The notes below the pieces were generated by a model, which saw nothing but the letters and a program-made list of their open reading frames with translations, had not been told where the DNA came from and searched no databases. This document shows positions 8,850 to 16,139 of a DNA stretch of 64,000 nt, piece by piece (the first letter of the stretch is position 1; each line of letters begins with the position of its first letter). This DNA comes from Anaerocolumna cellulosilytica (GTDB lineage Bacteria > Bacillota > Clostridia > Lachnospirales > Lachnospiraceae), in the NCBI RefSeq assembly GCF_014218335.1, contig NZ_AP023367.1, positions 1,055,501 through 1,119,500 of the forward strand, read 5' to 3'. The position numbers and the translations under genes were made by a program.

Positions 8850-8912
8850 TAACGATTTATAGGAGGGTTGAAATGTATTATTAATACAAAATGAAACACT
8901 GATAAATCGTTA
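8850..8912 (+). other. Inverted repeat enclosing a ribosome site and a three-codon mini-ORF
   Basis: TAACGATTTAT (8850-8860) is perfectly complementary to ATAAATCGTTA (8902-8912). The 41-base loop starts with AGGAGGG (8861-8867), followed at proper spacing by ATG TAT TAT TAA (8873-8884). This lies in the 283-base gap between rpoD and trmK, where I see no larger gene. It could be an RNA structure or leader controlling trmK, or chance. Confidence 0.35.
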
Positions 8913-9029
8913 TCTGAGGGCTTTTGCATAGATTTTATAAGAAGTGTATTTAGACACATTACAACAATAGTGTGCGAAATAAGAGCAAACAGTAAAGGTT
9001 TGAAATACAACGGAAAGGCATAGAAGACT

Positions 9030-9749
9030 TTGCAATTATCAATAAGACTAAAAGCAGTGGCGGATTCCGTTACAAAAGGAAACAGAGTTGCAGATGTAGG
9101 ATGCGACCACGCCTACATATCCATATATTTAATTGAAAATAACATAGCACCCCAGGTTATAGCTATGGACGTGAATAAAGGACCTTTGGAAAGAGCAAAG
9201 GAAAATATCACGCTATACGGCTATGAAGAGAGAATTCAGACCAGACTGTCAGATGGTTTAGAGAAGCTTGTTCCCGGAGAAGCGGATACAATACTGCTAG
9301 CCGGTATGGGCGGAGCCCTTATGGTAAGAATTCTGACAGAGGGCAGGGCAGCAGTTAGCAAGTGCACAGAATTAGTCCTTCAGCCTCAGTCAGAATTACA
9401 GCTGGTAAGAAAATATCTTCATCAGATTGGGTACTCCATTGTAGAAGAACATATGGTAAAAGATGAGGGTAAGTTCTACACCATTATAAAAGCAGTAATA
9501 TCCGATGCAGGGACAGAATTATATTCCGGTGAGGTGTATTACTTGTATGGAAAAAAGTTATTAGAGCAGGGGCTGCCGGTAGTGAAGGAATATTTAGACA
9601 GGGAAAAATGTCTTCGCTTGGAAGTAGTTGAAGCCTTAGAACAGAAACCTACAGACAAAACTGTCTTAAGACTGGTAGAGATTAGGCAGGAGCTTTTATA
9701 TATTGAAGAAGCTATGAAACTGATGCAAAAAGATGACGTAAATCCATGA
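9030..9749 (+). CDS. trmK: tRNA (adenine-22-N1)-methyltransferase
   Basis: TrmK (YqfN) methylates N1 of A22 in the D-loop of tRNAs using S-adenosylmethionine. The 239-residue protein shows the Rossmann SAM-binding start VADVGCDHAYISIYLI, the acidic strand end VIAMDVNKGPL, and the family stretch ADTILLAGMGGALMVRIL followed by LQPQSELQLVRKYL. The first usable start is TTG at 9030, 11 bases after GGAAAGG. In many Firmicutes trmK follows rpoD directly, as here. Confidence 0.88.
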   Translation: MQLSIRLKAVADSVTKGNRVADVGCDHAYISIYLIENNIAPQVIAMDVNKGPLERAKENITLYGYEERIQTRLSDGLEKLVPGEADTILLAGMGGALMVRILTEGRAAVSKCTELVLQPQSELQLVRKYLHQIGYSIVEEHMVKDEGKFYTIIKAVISDAGTELYSGEVYYLYGKKLLEQGLPVVKEYLDREKCLRLEVVEALEQKPTDKTVLRLVEIRQELLYIEEAMKLMQKDDVNP

Positions 9750-9842
9750 AAATCCGTTTCGTCTTAAAGTTAACGGCATACTATAACAAGTATAAAAAAA
9801 TAGCGGCGAGACTTCGGCAGAATTTTGGAGAATGGAGGCTTT

Positions 9843-11504
9843 ATGGAAGAAAAAGTTCAGATTGAAATAGATGGAGAAATCAAGGTTTACCCAAAGGGCA
9901 TCCGATTACTGGATATCAGCAGGGAATACCAGAAAAACTATAAAGAAGATATTATTCTTGCATATATAAATAATAAATTAAGAGAATTACCAAAGACGGT
10001 ACAAAAAGACTGTAAGATACGGTTTGTTACCACTGCTGACGATGCAGGGCATAAAACCTATAACAGGGGTCTAACGCTGGTTATGTTAAAAGCGATGTAC
10101 AGCGTAATTGGAGCAGACAATATTAATAAAATATCTGTTGAATTTTCCATTGGTAACGGTTTATATTGCCAGCCGGATATAAAAGTCCCCATTACAGAGG
10201 GATTATGTAAGGCAATCAAAGAGAAGATGGAAGATTTAATTCAAAAGGATTTTCCTATTATGAAAAGGTCTATGGGAACTGATGATGCTATTGAGTTATT
10301 TAATTTCTACGGAATGCATGATAAAGAGAAGCTATTCCATTACCGCAGGGTGTCAAAGGCAAATATATATAATCTGGAAGGTTTTGAAGATTATTATTAT
10401 GGCTATATGCCGCCCAGTACCGGCATGTTGAAATACTTTGACCTTTTTCCATACGGCGGAGGAGTAATCCTTTTATTGCCGGAAAAAAGAAGCACGAAAG
10501 AATTAGAAGCCTTTGTTCCACAGGAAAAGCTGTTCTATACTTTAATGGAGTCTAACCGCTCTAGCAGCAACATGGAAATCGAGACCGTGGGGGCTTTAAA
10601 TGATGCAATCGTAGAAGGCAGAATTAATGATTTAATCCTGACCCAGGAGGCTCTCCAGGAAATGAAAATCGGGGAAATTGCTGAGCAGATAAAGACATCC
10701 GGCAAGAAATTCGTTATGATTGCAGGTCCGTCCTCCTCCGGGAAAACCACCTTTTCTCACAGGTTATCCATACAGCTGAAAACCCATGGTTTAACACCTC
10801 ATCCCATTGCAGTGGACGACTATTTTGTAGAACGTGATATGACTCCTTTGGATGAAGAAGGAAAACCCAATTATGAATCGCTATATTCTATTGATTTGGA
10901 AAGCTTTAATAAAGATATGACCGATTTACTGGCGGGCAAAACCGTTGAACTTCCAAGCTTTAACTTTAAAACCGGGCATAGGGAATACAAAGGCAAATAC
11001 AAGACCCTTGGAGCAAATGATATTCTTGTTATCGAGGGTATTCATGGTTTAAATGATAAAATGTCTTACAGCCTTCCAAGGGAAAGTAAATTCAAAATCT
11101 ACATCAGTGCTTTGACTTCTCTGAACATAGATGAACATAACCGTATACCGACCACTGATTTACGATTAATAAGACGTATGGTAAGAGATGCCAGAACCAG
11201 AGGGGTATCCGGTACCCAGACCATTAACATGTGGCCATCCGTGAGACGGGGGGAAGAAGAAAATATTTTCCCTTATCAAGAGGATTCGGATGTAATGTTT
11301 AATTCCGCTTTGATTTATGAGCTGGCTATCTTAAAACAATATGCAGAACCTGTATTATTTGGAATTCGTAAGGATTCTGAGGAATATGTGGAAGCCAAAC
11401 GACTTCTTAAATTTTTGGATTATTTTCTTGGAGTAAGCAGTGAAGCAGTGCCACAGAATTCGATATTAAAAGAATTCGTAGGGGGAAGTTGTTTTAAAGT
11501 TTAA
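9843..11504 (+). CDS. TGS-domain nucleoside (uridine) kinase-like protein
   Basis: This 553-residue protein joins an N-terminal TGS-like domain (about 1-65) and a threonyl-tRNA-synthetase-like second domain (about 70-230) to a C-terminal uridine kinase/phosphoribulokinase-type domain with a P-loop, IAGPSSSGKTTFSH, near residue 300, and the downstream VDDYFVERD. Family members are predicted to phosphorylate uridine/cytidine or related substrates; the synthetase-like half has no known role. I prefer the ATG at 9843, after GGAGG, over a TTG at 9825. A strong terminator at 11539-11581 ends the transcription unit. Confidence 0.8.
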   Translation: MEEKVQIEIDGEIKVYPKGIRLLDISREYQKNYKEDIILAYINNKLRELPKTVQKDCKIRFVTTADDAGHKTYNRGLTLVMLKAMYSVIGADNINKISVEFSIGNGLYCQPDIKVPITEGLCKAIKEKMEDLIQKDFPIMKRSMGTDDAIELFNFYGMHDKEKLFHYRRVSKANIYNLEGFEDYYYGYMPPSTGMLKYFDLFPYGGGVILLLPEKRSTKELEAFVPQEKLFYTLMESNRSSSNMEIETVGALNDAIVEGRINDLILTQEALQEMKIGEIAEQIKTSGKKFVMIAGPSSSGKTTFSHRLSIQLKTHGLTPHPIAVDDYFVERDMTPLDEEGKPNYESLYSIDLESFNKDMTDLLAGKTVELPSFNFKTGHREYKGKYKTLGANDILVIEGIHGLNDKMSYSLPRESKFKIYISALTSLNIDEHNRIPTTDLRLIRRMVRDARTRGVSGTQTINMWPSVRRGEEENIFPYQEDSDVMFNSALIYELAILKQYAEPVLFGIRKDSEEYVEAKRLLKFLDYFLGVSSEAVPQNSILKEFVGGSCFKV

Positions 11505-11538
11505 TTATAAGTTGTTCAAATGATATAAAAGAACAGGC

Positions 11539-11581
11539 AAAAAAATATCAACTGAGTGAAAACTCTATTGATATTTTTTTG
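11539..11581 (+). terminator. Terminator of the rpoD-trmK-kinase region
   Basis: AAAATATCAA pairs with TTGATATTTT, with an inner GAGT/ACTC stem on a GAAA loop, then a T run. Confidence 0.85.
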
Positions 11582-11630
11582 TGTATAATAAAGTTTAGTT
11601 ATACTTATTTTGAGTAGAGGGAAAATAAAA

Positions 11631-11661
11631 TTGACATAATTGTAAAAAAATGGTGTATTAT
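11631..11661 (+). promoter_or_regulatory. Promoter of the exported hypothetical
   Basis: TTGACA at 11631-11636 is followed by TGTATT (17-base spacer) or TATTAT (19-base spacer). The next gene starts at 11701. Confidence 0.5.
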
Positions 11662-11700
11662 TAATGTAATACTAATTTATATTGAATAGGAGAGCAATAA

Positions 11701-12045
11701 ATGGTGAAGAAAAAGTTTATAGTAGTTTTGGCAATATTTATCTTTGTTATTATTTTTATATCTCCAATTCTGTTTCAGGAAGGTAATCCAATACCGATAA
11801 TCAATGCAATAATAAAATTGAATTCGAGTGATATGAACTTTGTTCAAATATCTGATAATCCCGATAGGTACATTAGTAAAGCAGGAGAGGGTAATGATAT
11901 ATTAATACAATATATGGATGGGGAAGGATGGAAATTTATTGAACAGAATGGTTCTGCTTACTTTTTTTTAAAGGATAATAGTGAACTAATGGTTAAAAGT
12001 ACAAAATATACTGGAAAGTACATAATTTGGACATGGAGTGATTGA
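11701..12045 (+). CDS. Hypothetical exported or membrane-anchored protein
   Basis: This 114-residue protein has two lysine-rich residues runs then a strong hydrophobic helix at about residues 6-25 (signal peptide or anchor), with no lipobox cysteine. The remaining 90 residues form a small beta-rich domain (DILIQYMDGEGWKFIEQNG, then SAYFFLKDN). I recognise no family. It is preceded by an AGGAG site and its own promoter. An AT-rich inverted repeat (TTACTATAA/TTATAGTAA, about 12071-12105) follows the stop. Confidence 0.5.
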   Translation: MVKKKFIVVLAIFIFVIIFISPILFQEGNPIPIINAIIKLNSSDMNFVQISDNPDRYISKAGEGNDILIQYMDGEGWKFIEQNGSAYFFLKDNSELMVKSTKYTGKYIIWTWSD

Positions 12046-12111
12046 TGTTTTCGTTAAAAATTGAACTGTCTTACTATAAAATAATTTTTTTAGTATTATA
12101 GTAAAACATAA

Positions 12112-12600
12112 TACTATGCCAAGGAAGCAGGACAAAGTCAAACAGATAATACTATGTGGGATTCAGATGGAAGCTTAGGAGGAAAAACTCGAAGAGGATG
12201 GAATAATTGTACAAATTTTGTTTCACAATGCTTATATGCGGGTGGAGTATCCCAGATAGGTCATGAAAGCGGACCTTATTCATCAACTAGTTGGTATTAT
12301 GAAGATTTCTTTTTATCAAAACCTTCATATACATGGGGCGGTGCACAAAACTTTTATAACTTTTGGTTTTGGAGAGTTGGTGTAAAAAGCTATGCTTCGT
12401 CCGTAGAAGCAGGCGACCCAATAAGTATTGATTTTGATGGAGACGGAAGTATTGACCATACAGTAATCGTGACACGTTTGGGTACTACTGGAAATTATGC
12501 AACGGCCTATATAACTCAGCATACTTATGATAAATTTGAAGAAAAAAGTGTGAAAAATTTGTATGATAGTGGATATACTATTTACATATACGATATTTAA
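12112..12600 (+). pseudogene. N-terminally truncated amidase (Amidase_6/CHAP-like domain)
   Basis: The frame is open only from a TAA at 12109, and the first ATG (12154) has no good ribosome site. The protein nevertheless continues a family match upstream of that ATG (YYAKEAGQSQ), as if a longer gene had lost its 5' part, including any signal peptide. The remaining domain keeps a likely catalytic cysteine in NNCTNFVSQCLYAGG and a histidine in IDHTVIVTR, the signature of the putative amidase family found in spore and cell-wall proteins of Firmicutes. Most likely a decayed gene; expression as a short cytoplasmic protein is possible. Confidence 0.6.
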
Positions 12601-12651
12601 ATGTAAATTATAAATCTAGGGATTAACAATAAACATAGTATAGTAAAGTGT

Positions 12652-12699
12652 AAATCTTTCCAATGGACAAGTTTTCTTGATTCATTGGAAGGATTTTTT
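12652..12699 (+). terminator. Terminator after the truncated amidase
   Basis: AAATCTTTCCAATG pairs with CATTGGAAGGATTTT, then a T run. It separates this convergent end from the leftward XRE gene. Confidence 0.7.
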
Positions 12700-12918
12700 C
12701 TATTTATAAAATTTTTTATTATCGGTACGTCCTAATAAATAATCTGTTGAAGTATTATAATAGTCAGCCAATGTAATCAGGTGATGAACAGGTATTTCTT
12801 GAATACCTAATTCATATTTACTGTATTGTTGCTGAGTTGTATTCAGCAATTTAGAAATCTGCCCCTGAGTCAAATCTCTATCCTCTCGTAAATCCTTAAT
12901 TCGTTTATAGATATACAT
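12700..12918 (-). CDS. XRE-family helix-turn-helix regulator
   Basis: This 72-residue protein is a single Cro/CI-type HTH: KRIKDLREDRDLTQGQISKL, then TTQQQYSKYELGIQEIP (recognition helix) and the frequent C-terminal STDYLLGRTD. GGAGGTG precedes the ATG at 12918; a longer frame to 12951 lacks such a site. It is transcribed away from the SymE-like gene, and two direct-repeat operators lie in the shared 105-base region. It probably represses both genes in the manner of a toxin-antitoxin autoregulator (inference). Confidence 0.85.
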   Translation of the reverse strand: MYIYKRIKDLREDRDLTQGQISKLLNTTQQQYSKYELGIQEIPVHHLITLADYYNTSTDYLLGRTDNKKFYK

Positions 12919-12946
12919 AATAGCACCTCCGATAAATACATTATCA

Positions 12947-12990
12947 TACATCTTATCAGGAGTATTGACTTTACATCTTATTAGGCGTAT
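12947..12990. promoter_or_regulatory. Direct-repeat operators in the XRE/SymE divergent region
   Basis: TACATCTTATCAGGAGTAT (12947-12965) and TACATCTTATTAGGCGTAT (12972-12990) match at 17 of 19 bases, 25 bp apart. They overlap both the -35 and the -10 of the rightward promoter (TTGACT 12965-12970, 17-base spacer, TATAAT 12988-12993). Binding by the adjacent XRE protein would block that promoter. Confidence 0.65.
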
Positions 12991-13023
12991 AATTAAATTA
13001 TAAAATGAAAGGGGGAGTGGTTT

Positions 13024-13194
13024 ATGAAGTTGAAAACCAGATGTTTAAAAGTATATCAATCGTATTATAAAAGACAACCAATTCCTGAAATTATACTGAA
13101 AGGGCAGTGGTTGAATGGAACTGGATTTTCAATTGGTGATATTATTGAGGTATGCTGTAAAGAGAATGAGATTGTAATAACGAAAAAAACATAA
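13024..13194 (+). CDS. SymE-like toxin (small AbrB-fold protein)
   Basis: This 56-codon gene encodes a protein whose central part, PEIILKGQWLNGTGFSIGD, matches the SymE family core (hydrophobic residues, L.G.WL...GF..GD), followed by an IEVCCKENEIVI strand. E. coli SymE is an SOS-induced toxin with an AbrB-like fold, first described as an RNA-cleaving protein and held down by an antisense RNA. A GGGGGAG site lies upstream, and the promoter is overlapped by two probable XRE operators. The tandem of XRE regulator and SymE-like gene suggests a toxin-regulator pair. No antisense RNA promoter could be identified by eye. Toxicity is inferred from family. Confidence 0.75.
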   Translation: MKLKTRCLKVYQSYYKRQPIPEIILKGQWLNGTGFSIGDIIEVCCKENEIVITKKT

Positions 13195-13309
13195 AACATA
13201 AAATTTTAAATGAACTGCAAATGTACAAGGAACAAAACTGACCACATATCTGCATTTCATTAACAAAATCGTTTTTCATACATTTGTCGTGTTTTTAATG
13301 ACAAAACTA

Positions 13310-13338
13310 TTTACAAAAGGTATGTTTCGTGTTACAAT
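13310..13338 (+). promoter_or_regulatory. rnpB promoter
   Basis: TTTACA (13310-13315) and TACAAT (13333-13338), 17-base spacer, ending about 10 bases before the RNA. Confidence 0.75.
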
Positions 13339-13348
13339 AACATATTGT

Positions 13349-13721
13349 GAGTAGCACAGATGATCGCGCCTATAAGTGTCGAAAGACCATAGGTGAGGAA
13401 AGTCCGAGCTTCATAGGGCAGGGTGCCGGATAACGTCCGGTGGAGGCGACTCTAAGGATAGTGCAATAGAAATATACCGCCGGCTTTTTGCCGGTAAGGG
13501 TGGAATGGTGGGGTAAGAGCCCACCGCCTGGTTGGTAACAAACAGGGCACATGTAAACCCCACTCGAAGCAAGACCGAATGTAAAGCGATACGGCGGCCC
13601 GTCGTGCTTTAGGGTAGGTCGCGGTTTGTAAATCGTATATACGATTGAGAACGAGCCATGTGGTAACACCTGGCAAAGATAGATGATCATTTAATACAGA
13701 ACTCGGCTTATAGTGCTGCTC
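13349..13721 (+). ncRNA. rnpB: RNase P RNA
   Basis: The catalytic RNA of ribonuclease P, which matures tRNA 5' ends. The conserved P4/J core is unmistakable: GAGGAAAGTCCGAGCTTC with GGGCAGGGTGCCGG near the 5' end and CAGAACTCGGCTTA near the 3' end, plus the GAAGCAAGACCGAA-type middle region. The ends GAGTAGCAC (13349-13357) and GTGCTGCTC (13713-13721) pair as helix P1. Length is about 373 bases. Leftward reading frames over this region are accidental. Confidence 0.95.
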
Positions 13722-13730
13722 ATTTAAAAA

Positions 13731-13766
13731 ACCTCCTGAAATGGTAATTTTAAGGAGGTATTTTTG
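13731..13766 (+). terminator. Terminator of rnpB
   Basis: ACCTCCT/AGGAGGT stem followed by TTTTTG, directly after helix P1. Confidence 0.75.
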
Positions 13767-14236
13767 TGTCTTACAATAGTTTGTTATTGACAGCTGATTA
13801 TATATCTGAATACTCATTCTGCCTAGGGTGTGTCTGAAAACTGCTTGTGCCGGGCTGGATACACTTTGAGGTATAGTACATCATGGTTTAGGCATGCAGT
13901 ACGATTCATAAAGCAAGCACTGTAAGAAAGCTGACATAGAATTGGCAGGGTTTCTTAAGAAAAAAGTAAAGACTTTTAGGGGTATATATGCTAGTATGAA
14001 ATTAATCTTAGATTCCCAAAATATTACGCTGTAACCCTTGTATCTACTGGAGTTTTAAGTCAGATACCGAAAGGATAATGAATAAAAAAGAATATAAGAG
14101 TAACAAATAAAGATACTAAGAAAAAAGCAATGTAGTTCGGAAATTCTTGAGATAAAAAAGAAAATTATAATAGAAATTGAAAAGAACGATTCAGTAAAGT
14201 ATAAATGTTGAAATACAACGAAAGGACAGGATTATT
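13766..14236. other. Intergenic stretch without a recognised feature
   Basis: No supported gene in about 470 bases. The sequence GGGTGTGTCTGAAAAC near 13828 resembles ends of some insertion sequences, but no partner repeat or transposase is present. The last bases carry the GAAAGGA ribosome site of the response regulator. Confidence 0.3.
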
Positions 14237-14938
14237 ATGGAACAAGTCAGTATTTTAGTTGTAGATGATGATAAAGAAATTGCAGAACTTGTTGAAATAC
14301 ATCTTATTGGTGATGGATATCAGGTATTTAAGGCATTTAGTGCTAAGGAAGGGTTTGAGATTCTGGAACGGGAAGATATCAAATTGATAATACTTGATAT
14401 TATGATGCCGGGAACGGATGGTTTAAGTATGTGCAAAACAATTCGTAACACCAGCACGATTCCAATCATAATGCTAAGTGCCAAATCTGCTGATTTGGAT
14501 AAAATCATAGGTCTTGGAACCGGAGCAGATGATTATGTGATAAAACCTTTCAATCCTTTGGAATTGACTGCCAGAGTAAAATCTCAGCTTAGACGATATA
14601 CAAAATTCAACCCAAATTCTTTTGAAGATAAATTAAATAAAGAAATTATGGTGAACCACCTAATTATTAATAAAGAAGACCACCGTGTTATAGCATACGA
14701 AAAAGAAGTGAAACTAACCCCTATTGAATTCGATATTTTATATCTGTTGGCTACCAACCCGGGCAGGGTATTCAGTACGGATGAAATATTTGAGCGAGTA
14801 TGGAATGAAAAGATGTATGAAGCCAATAATACGGTTATGGTTCATATACGAAGATTACGGGAGAAAATAGAGATGGACTCTAGGAATGCTCAAATCATTA
14901 AAACGGTATGGGGAGTAGGGTACAAAATTGAAAAATAG
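14237..14938 (+). CDS. OmpR/PhoB-family response regulator
   Basis: This 233-residue regulator has an N-terminal receiver domain (VVDDDKEIAEL acidic pocket near residues 8-20, phosphoacceptor Asp in LIILDIMMPGTDGL near residue 54, Lys in YVIKPFNPLEL near 105) and a C-terminal winged helix (about 135-230, ending VWGVGYKIEK). It resembles VanR-type regulators. The stop codon overlaps the start of the sensor kinase, so the two are translationally coupled. It probably controls the downstream ABC module. Confidence 0.93.
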   Translation: MEQVSILVVDDDKEIAELVEIHLIGDGYQVFKAFSAKEGFEILEREDIKLIILDIMMPGTDGLSMCKTIRNTSTIPIIMLSAKSADLDKIIGLGTGADDYVIKPFNPLELTARVKSQLRRYTKFNPNSFEDKLNKEIMVNHLIINKEDHRVIAYEKEVKLTPIEFDILYLLATNPGRVFSTDEIFERVWNEKMYEANNTVMVHIRRLREKIEMDSRNAQIIKTVWGVGYKIEK

Positions 14939-16139
14939 TATTTTTAAAAGCTTTCGTTTTGAAATAGTGTTATATAGTCTGTTGAGCCTGGTATATACTC
15001 TTTTGACTGAGGCACTGCTATATTTTGGATTCTATCTGGTATACCGGGTTGTAAACGGTAATAAGATGTATGGGCAGATTAAATATGGTAATTTGGCAAA
15101 TAGGGCGGCAGGTAATGGAGCGAGTCTGAATTATACTCCTAACAATATTCAAAATAGCTTTACAGGGGATGGCAGAATTCCGACAAAAGGTTTTATTGTC
15201 TTCATGGTTATCATAGCTTTTTTAGTGGGAGTATTATTATTTACCATCTATTTTCTTTTTCTTACTAAAAAGTTTGGTACTTATTTGGAACGGATAGCAG
15301 GAGGAATTACAGAAATAGCTGCCGGTAATTTTAATACCCGAATAGAAATTGATAATGACGATGAGTTTGCTTTAATTGCAGCAAAGTTAAATCAGATGGC
15401 AGGTGACATAAAACAATTAATTGAAAATGAACGCAATAGTGAAAATACCAAGAATCAGTTAATAACCAGCGTGGCGCATGACTTAAGGACACCATTAACC
15501 TCAATAATTGGATATCTTTCCTTGGTATCCGATAAAGATAAACTCACTCCGGAAACCAAGGAAAGATATATTGAGATTGCATACAGTAAGTCAAAGCGGC
15601 TGGAAAAATTAATTGAAGATTTATTCTCCTATACTAAATTCAGTTTTGGAGAAGTAACGATGGAATTGGCAAAGCTTAATATGGTAAAGTTAATTAATCA
15701 ATTGGTGGATGAATTTTATCCAAGCTTTCAGGAAAGTGGTTTGGAATATGAATTTAGCACTACTATTGGTTCCGTATATGTAAAAGGAGATGGTAATCTG
15801 CTGGCTAGGGCTTTCGCTAATTTAATCAGCAATGCCATTAAATATGGCAAAGATGGAAAAAGTGTAAGAATAAAGCTGGAAACAATTGATGGAAAGGTGA
15901 TAACAACAGTTACAAATTACGGAAGGCTTATACCGGAACAGGAACTGCAAAATATATTCGAACGTTTTTATCGTTTAGAGGGCTCCAGGTCCAGTGAAAC
16001 AGGAGGTACAGGACTTGGCTTGGCAATTGCCAAGAATATAATAAATATGCATGGAGGCACAATAGGAGTGAGAAGTGATTTTAACGGAACTGTTTTTGAG
16101 GTAGTCTTGGATGAACAGAAGGAAGGCATGGAAGGATGA
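14928..16139 (+). CDS. Membrane sensor histidine kinase
   Basis: This 403-residue kinase starts at TTG (14928), overlapping the regulator by 11 bases, with GGGGAG upstream. It has membrane helices at about 10-40 and 88-112 flanking a short extracellular loop of about 45 residues, a HAMP domain (about 113-165), the H-box VAHDLRTPLTSIIGYL, an N-box NLISNAIKYGKDG and the G-boxes ending GGTGLGLAIAKNI. The small external loop suggests membrane or transporter-mediated sensing, as in antibiotic-sensing BceS/VanS-like kinases. The next gene overlaps by ATGA. Confidence 0.93.
   Translation: MKNSIFKSFRFEIVLYSLLSLVYTLLTEALLYFGFYLVYRVVNGNKMYGQIKYGNLANRAAGNGASLNYTPNNIQNSFTGDGRIPTKGFIVFMVIIAFLVGVLLFTIYFLFLTKKFGTYLERIAGGITEIAAGNFNTRIEIDNDDEFALIAAKLNQMAGDIKQLIENERNSENTKNQLITSVAHDLRTPLTSIIGYLSLVSDKDKLTPETKERYIEIAYSKSKRLEKLIEDLFSYTKFSFGEVTMELAKLNMVKLINQLVDEFYPSFQESGLEYEFSTTIGSVYVKGDGNLLARAFANLISNAIKYGKDGKSVRIKLETIDGKVITTVTNYGRLIPEQELQNIFERFYRLEGSRSSETGGTGLGLAIAKNIINMHGGTIGVRSDFNGTVFEVVLDEQKEGMEG

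Noticed and set aside
8816-9010. Leftward 64-codon frame between rpoD and trmK
   Set aside because: No ribosome site, no recognisable domain, and it crosses the 8850-8912 inverted repeat.
13370-13817. Two leftward open frames over rnpB
   Set aside because: They lie antisense to an unmistakable RNase P RNA and have no ribosome sites or family match.
13826-13850. Insertion-sequence end
   Set aside because: GGGTGTGTCTGAAAAC resembles some element termini, but there is no matching inverted end, target duplication or transposase.
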